From an uncultured Actinomycetes bacterium (lineage in GTDB: Bacteria; Actinomycetota; Actinomycetes; Nanopelagicales; Nanopelagicaceae), in assembly GCA_903932695.1 (NCBI GenBank), contig CAIZGZ010000217.1, positions 1 to 9,957 on the forward strand: a stretch of 9,957 nt of DNA, given 5' to 3'. The translations under genes were made by a program, and so were the position numbers. The notes beneath the pieces are model-generated. The model did no database searches. It had not been told where the DNA came from and saw nothing but the letters and a program-made list of their open reading frames with translations. Shown here piece by piece: positions 5,352 through 9,957 of this stretch. The stretch's first letter is position 1; every line of letters starts with the position of its first letter.

Positions 5352-6620
5352 ATGACCGAGAGTTCAACCGCTCTTCGCATTCATGGCCCTGCCCGTCTCC
5401 AGGGCGAGGTGAGCGTGACTGGCGCCAAGAACTCTGCCCTTAAGTTGATGGCGGCCTCACTCCTGGCCCCGGGCAAGAACACTCTTCGCAATGTGCCAGA
5501 TATTGCCGATGTTGGGATTATGTCCGAGCTCCTGCGTCGCCTTGGTTGCGCTGTCGAGTTTGATCCTACGACCAACATCATGACTATTGATGTGCCGCAA
5601 ACCCCGGCGCATATCGCTGAATACGACTTAGTTCGCAAGATGCGCGCCTCGATCAATGTGCTTGGGCCGCTCCTCACTCGAGTTCATCAGGCTGATATCT
5701 CACTGCCAGGTGGCGATGCGATCGGCTCTCGCGGTCTAGATTTTCATATTGCTGGCCTGGAAGCGATGGGCGCTCAGATCACCTTTGAACACGGCTTTAT
5801 TATTGCAACCGCGCCAAATGGCCTTCACGGCGCAGAGATCGAACTCAAATTTCCAAGCGTAGGCGCGACTGAAAATATTATGACTGCAGCGACCTTGGCC
5901 ACTGGCTCAACCATCATTCACAACGTCGCCCGCGAACCCGACATCATCGATCTCGGTGAGTACCTCATCAAGATGGGTGCAAAGATCGAGGGTCTCGGAT
6001 CGCCAACAATCACCGTCCATGGTGTGACCGAATTACATGGAGCCGATCACGCCACACTCCCCGATCGCATCGTGACTGGTACCTGGGCTTTTGCGGCAGT
6101 AATGACTCGTGGCGATATCACGATCAAAGGTGGCCGCGCGGATCACTTAGAGATTCCGCTCGATAAATTGGTAGCCGCAGGTGCGGTGATCACCTCCACA
6201 CCCGATGGTTTTCGCGTGAAGATGGACCAACGGCCGATCGCGGTTGATATCGCAACGCTTCCCTACCCAGGATTTCCGACCGATCTACAACCCATGGCGA
6301 TCGCGCTTAACGCAGTTGCCACCGGTAGCGCTATCGTCACTGAGAATGTCTTTGAAGCCCGATTTATGTTTGTCAATGAATTGCAACGCTTAGGCGCATC
6401 GATCACGGTAGATGGCCACCATGCCGCAATTTCTGGCAAGGAGCAGCTCTCCGGGGCTCCGGTCGCCGCTACTGATATTCGAGCTGGTGCCGGACTCGTT
6501 CTGGCCGCCTTATGCAGCGACGGCATCACCATTGTGGAAGATGCCTTTCATATCGAACGTGGCTATCCCAACTTTGCCGAGAACCTCACTGCACTTGGCG
6601 CACACGTCGAAGTAATATAA
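5352..6620 (+). CDS. murA: UDP-N-acetylglucosamine 1-carboxyvinyltransferase
   Basis: A 422-residue enzyme for the first committed step of peptidoglycan synthesis: it transfers enolpyruvate from PEP to UDP-GlcNAc in the cytoplasm. Lys26-Asn27 in VTGAKNSALK, RKMRAS (95-100), the active loop GGDAIGSR (120-127), YPGFPTDLQ with Asp311, ENVFEARFMF (331-340), Arg377 in DIRAGA and HIERGYPNF (400-408) match family signatures. The loop residue that is Cys115 in Escherichia coli is Asp122 here. In MurA enzymes with this natural Cys-to-Asp change (Mycobacterium tuberculosis, Chlamydia) fosfomycin cannot alkylate the enzyme, so intrinsic resistance of the target is expected. The start has a good ribosome binding site (AAGG 7 bases upstream). 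The gene converges on the atp operon. Confidence 0.97.
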   Translation: MTESSTALRIHGPARLQGEVSVTGAKNSALKLMAASLLAPGKNTLRNVPDIADVGIMSELLRRLGCAVEFDPTTNIMTIDVPQTPAHIAEYDLVRKMRASINVLGPLLTRVHQADISLPGGDAIGSRGLDFHIAGLEAMGAQITFEHGFIIATAPNGLHGAEIELKFPSVGATENIMTAATLATGSTIIHNVAREPDIIDLGEYLIKMGAKIEGLGSPTITVHGVTELHGADHATLPDRIVTGTWAFAAVMTRGDITIKGGRADHLEIPLDKLVAAGAVITSTPDGFRVKMDQRPIAVDIATLPYPGFPTDLQPMAIALNAVATGSAIVTENVFEARFMFVNELQRLGASITVDGHHAAISGKEQLSGAPVAATDIRAGAGLVLAALCSDGITIVEDAFHIERGYPNFAENLTALGAHVEVI

Positions 6621-6651
6621 AAAAATCGGCCCCATCATGCGATGGGGCCGA
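6619..6651 (-). terminator. rho-independent terminator of the atp operon
   Basis: Perfect 11-bp stem (6626-6636 with 6641-6651, GC-rich, 4-base loop). Read on the minus strand it is followed by seven T (6625-6619), the full form of an intrinsic terminator, 20 bases past the atpC stop. On the plus strand no T-run follows, but the same stem lies just after the murA stop and may also protect or partly end that transcript. Confidence 0.9.
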
Positions 6652-6670
6652 AACTTGATCTAGCGGCGCT

Positions 6671-6928
6671 TTACTTAACGATCTCTTCGCCTAGGACTGA
6701 TACTCGATCCTTGTTGACGGAGATAAAGCCACCAGCCATATTGAAATCCGATGTGCTGCCATCTGAGCTCTTCACGGTGATGATTCCAGGAACAAGCACT
6801 CCGAGGAGTGAGATATGTCCTGGCATGATTCCGATATCGCCATCGAGTGTGCGTGCAGAGACCATTGTGGCCTCACCCGACCAGACGCGCTTTTCGGGTG
6901 AGACTACTTCAACGGTGAGGTTTGCCAT
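6671..6928 (-). CDS. atpC: F1 ATP synthase subunit epsilon (short form)
   Basis: An 85-residue epsilon subunit, part of the rotor stalk that links gamma to the membrane ring. The N-terminal beta-sandwich is recognisable: MANLTVEVVSPEKRVWSGEA, then GDIGIMPGHISLLGVL and GGFISVNKDRVSVL. Typical bacterial epsilon is about 130 residues and carries a C-terminal pair of helices that can inhibit ATP hydrolysis; here the protein stops after the sandwich (EEIVK). Only 20 bases separate the stop from the terminator, so no missing domain is hidden by a frameshift downstream. It is the last gene of the operon, 4 bases after atpD. Confidence 0.92.
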   Translation of the reverse strand: MANLTVEVVSPEKRVWSGEATMVSARTLDGDIGIMPGHISLLGVLVPGIITVKSSDGSTSDFNMAGGFISVNKDRVSVLGEEIVK

Positions 6929-6932
6929 GGAG

Positions 6933-8359
<1,427 letters not shown>

Positions 8360-8360
<1 letters not shown>

Positions 8361-9256
8361 CATTCGCTCCCTGCGCTAGCTGAGGCAAGCGCATCTGCGC
8401 CGCCAACAATTTCACTGATCTCTTGAGTAATTTCGGCCTGACGAGCCGCGTTTGCAAGTCGGGTAAGTGACTTGATGAGCTCATCAGCATTGTCAGTTGC
8501 TGACTTCATTGCGCGACGGCGAGCTGCGTGCTCTGAAGCAGCAGATTGCAACAACGCGTTGAAGACTCGGGCTTCGACGTAGCGTGGAAGTAGTGCATCA
8601 AGTACACCTTCTGCGCTTGATTCGAATTCGTACATTGGCATGATTCCGCGAGGCTCTGCTGATTCTGACTTATCTGCAAGTGGCAGAAGCTGATCAGAGA
8701 GTGGCTCTTGGGTGATCATGGACTTAAATTGAGTAAAGACGATGTGAAGCTCATCTGCTCCGGTCTCGCCGAGGAAGTTCTCGATCAAGGCGTTTGAGAC
8801 CTCTTTTGCATTCTCAAAGGTTGGGTTATCCGAGAAGCCCGTCCATGAGCCCGCAATCTCGCGATTACGGAAGCGATAGAAGTTCACAGCCTTGCGACCG
8901 ATCAAATATGCATCGACCTCGAGGCCGCGACCACGAAGGTTTGCGATAACCGCATCGCCCTCTTTGATCGCTGCGTTGGAGTAAGCACCAGCCATACCGC
9001 GGTCTGCGGTAATCACCAACACTGCGGCGCGCTTTGGGTTGTGCGCTGGGCTAGTCAGAGGATGGACTGTGTTTGAGAAGGTAGCCACTGCGCTCACGGC
9101 GTTGGTCAACTCGTTGGCATACGGCGATGAAGCCGCAACGCGTTGCTGCGCCTTGACGATACGAGAGGCAGAGATCAACTCCATGGCTCTTGTAATCTTC
9201 TTAGTCGCCTTTACCGAACGCATTCGGCGGCGATAGATACGAAGTTGGGCACCCAT
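8360..9256 (-). CDS. atpG: F1 ATP synthase subunit gamma
   Basis: A 298-residue central-stalk subunit that rotates inside the alpha3-beta3 ring. The N-terminal helix (MGAQLRIYRRRMRSVKATKK and ITRAMELISASRIVKAQQRV) and the C-terminal helix ending QAEITQEISEIVGGA (about residues 273-287) form the coiled-coil shaft and are clearly of the family. VITADRGMAGAYSN marks the Rossmann-like middle domain. Length is usual for actinobacteria. It lies 7 bases after atpA and its TGA overlaps the tandem ATGs of atpD, suggesting coupled translation. Confidence 0.97.
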
Positions 9257-9263
9257 GAGTTAC

Positions 9264-9957
9264 TTACTTACCTGCACTCGCGGTGAATTGAGTCTTAAAT
9301 GATTCAACTGCCTTCTCGAGAGCGGCGACGGTGTCATCGCTGAGCTCCTTGGTGGTCGAGATTACTTCGAAGATTGAAGCGTGTGAGTGTGAGATGTAAT
9401 CCAAGAACTCAGCTTCAAAGCGACGAATATCTGCAACTGGAATTGAATCCATCTTGCCGGTTGTACCAGCCCAGATTGAAACCGCCATGCGCTCTACTGA
9501 GTATGGTGAGTACTGACCCTGCTTGAGGAGTTCGACCATGCGAGCTCCGCGCTCAAGTTGTGCCTTTGAGGCAGCATCAAGATCAGAACCGAAAGCTGCG
9601 AAAGCTTCGAGTTCACGATACTGAGCAAGATCAAGACGCAAGCGACCAGCGATCTTCTTGATCGCCTTTGTCTGCGCAGAACCACCAACGCGTGATACCG
9701 AGATACCTACGTTGATCGCTGGGCGAACGCCAGCGTTAAAGAGATCGGTTTCGAGGAAGCACTGACCGTCGGTAATCGAGATGACGTTGGTCGGAATGAA
9801 GGCAGATACGTCATTACCCTTTGTTTCGATGATTGGTAGGCCGGTCATTGAACCGCCACCGAGCTCATCGGAGAGCTTTGCGCAACGCTCGAGCAGACGT
9901 GAGTGTAAGTAGAAGACGTCTCCTGGGTAAGCCTCACGACCTGGTGGACGACGAAGC
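9264..9957 (-). CDS. atpA: F1 ATP synthase subunit alpha (C-terminal part, runs off right edge)
   Basis: The last 230 residues of subunit alpha, the non-catalytic nucleotide-binding partner of beta; the N-terminal half, including the P-loop, lies beyond the right edge. Visible from the edge are PPGREAYPGDVFYLHSRLLE and SDELGGGSMTGLPIIET, the signature PAINVGISVSRVGG that holds the arginine finger reaching into the beta active site, and the helical C-terminal domain (LDLAQYRELEAFAAFGSDLD onward). The frame has no interruption. Codons run from 9956 downward. Order atpA-atpG-atpD-atpC is the standard operon order. Confidence 0.97.
   Translation of the reverse strand, partial: LRRPPGREAYPGDVFYLHSRLLERCAKLSDELGGGSMTGLPIIETKGNDVSAFIPTNVISITDGQCFLETDLFNAGVRPAINVGISVSRVGGSAQTKAIKKIAGRLRLDLAQYRELEAFAAFGSDLDAASKAQLERGARMVELLKQGQYSPYSVERMAVSIWAGTTGKMDSIPVADIRRFEAEFLDYISHSHASIFEVISTTKELSDDTVAALEKAVESFKTQFTASAGK

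Overview
This window looks like a core-genome segment of an actinobacterium with intermediate GC content. The evidence is the F1 ATP synthase cluster lying next to murA and a PduO-type cobalamin adenosyltransferase, a MurA with Asp instead of the usual active-site Cys, a small CPGC/HWHxxC zinc-site protein of a type I know from actinobacteria, and several genes with a TANNNT -10 element placed for leaderless transcription. Moderate GC, tight packing and very short gaps fit a streamlined (for example freshwater or planktonic) actinobacterium; that placement is an inference.

Left part (1-2229): an alpha/beta hydrolase (minus, running off the left edge) is divergent from an aldehyde dehydrogenase (plus). 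Only 22 bp separate the two start codons, and both genes appear to start leaderless from overlapping -10 elements. The dehydrogenase converges on the small Cys/His zinc-site protein (minus), with a hairpin at the junction.

Middle part (2236-4683): a second compact divergent promoter region serves the zinc-site gene and a three-gene plus-strand operon. The operon holds an ABC-2 type ATPase, its permease, and a secreted protein with a lysine at every fourth residue over nine units. The three genes are joined by TGATG and TAATG overlaps, so the exporter and the secreted protein are probably made together.

Right part (4684-9957): cob(I)alamin adenosyltransferase (minus) is divergent from murA (plus). 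murA converges on the end of the ATP synthase operon, which reads on the minus strand as atpA (partial), atpG, atpD, atpC. A strong hairpin with a T-run in the minus direction ends the atp operon just beyond the murA stop. The epsilon subunit is short and appears to lack the C-terminal helical domain.

Most genes are ordinary housekeeping or conserved actinobacterial genes. The points most worth a second look are the secreted lysine-periodic protein coupled to the exporter, the repeated leaderless promoter geometry, the conserved but functionally unknown zinc-site protein, and the short epsilon subunit. I see no mobile element, CRISPR array, tRNA or rRNA, and no gene-free stretch longer than 100 bases.
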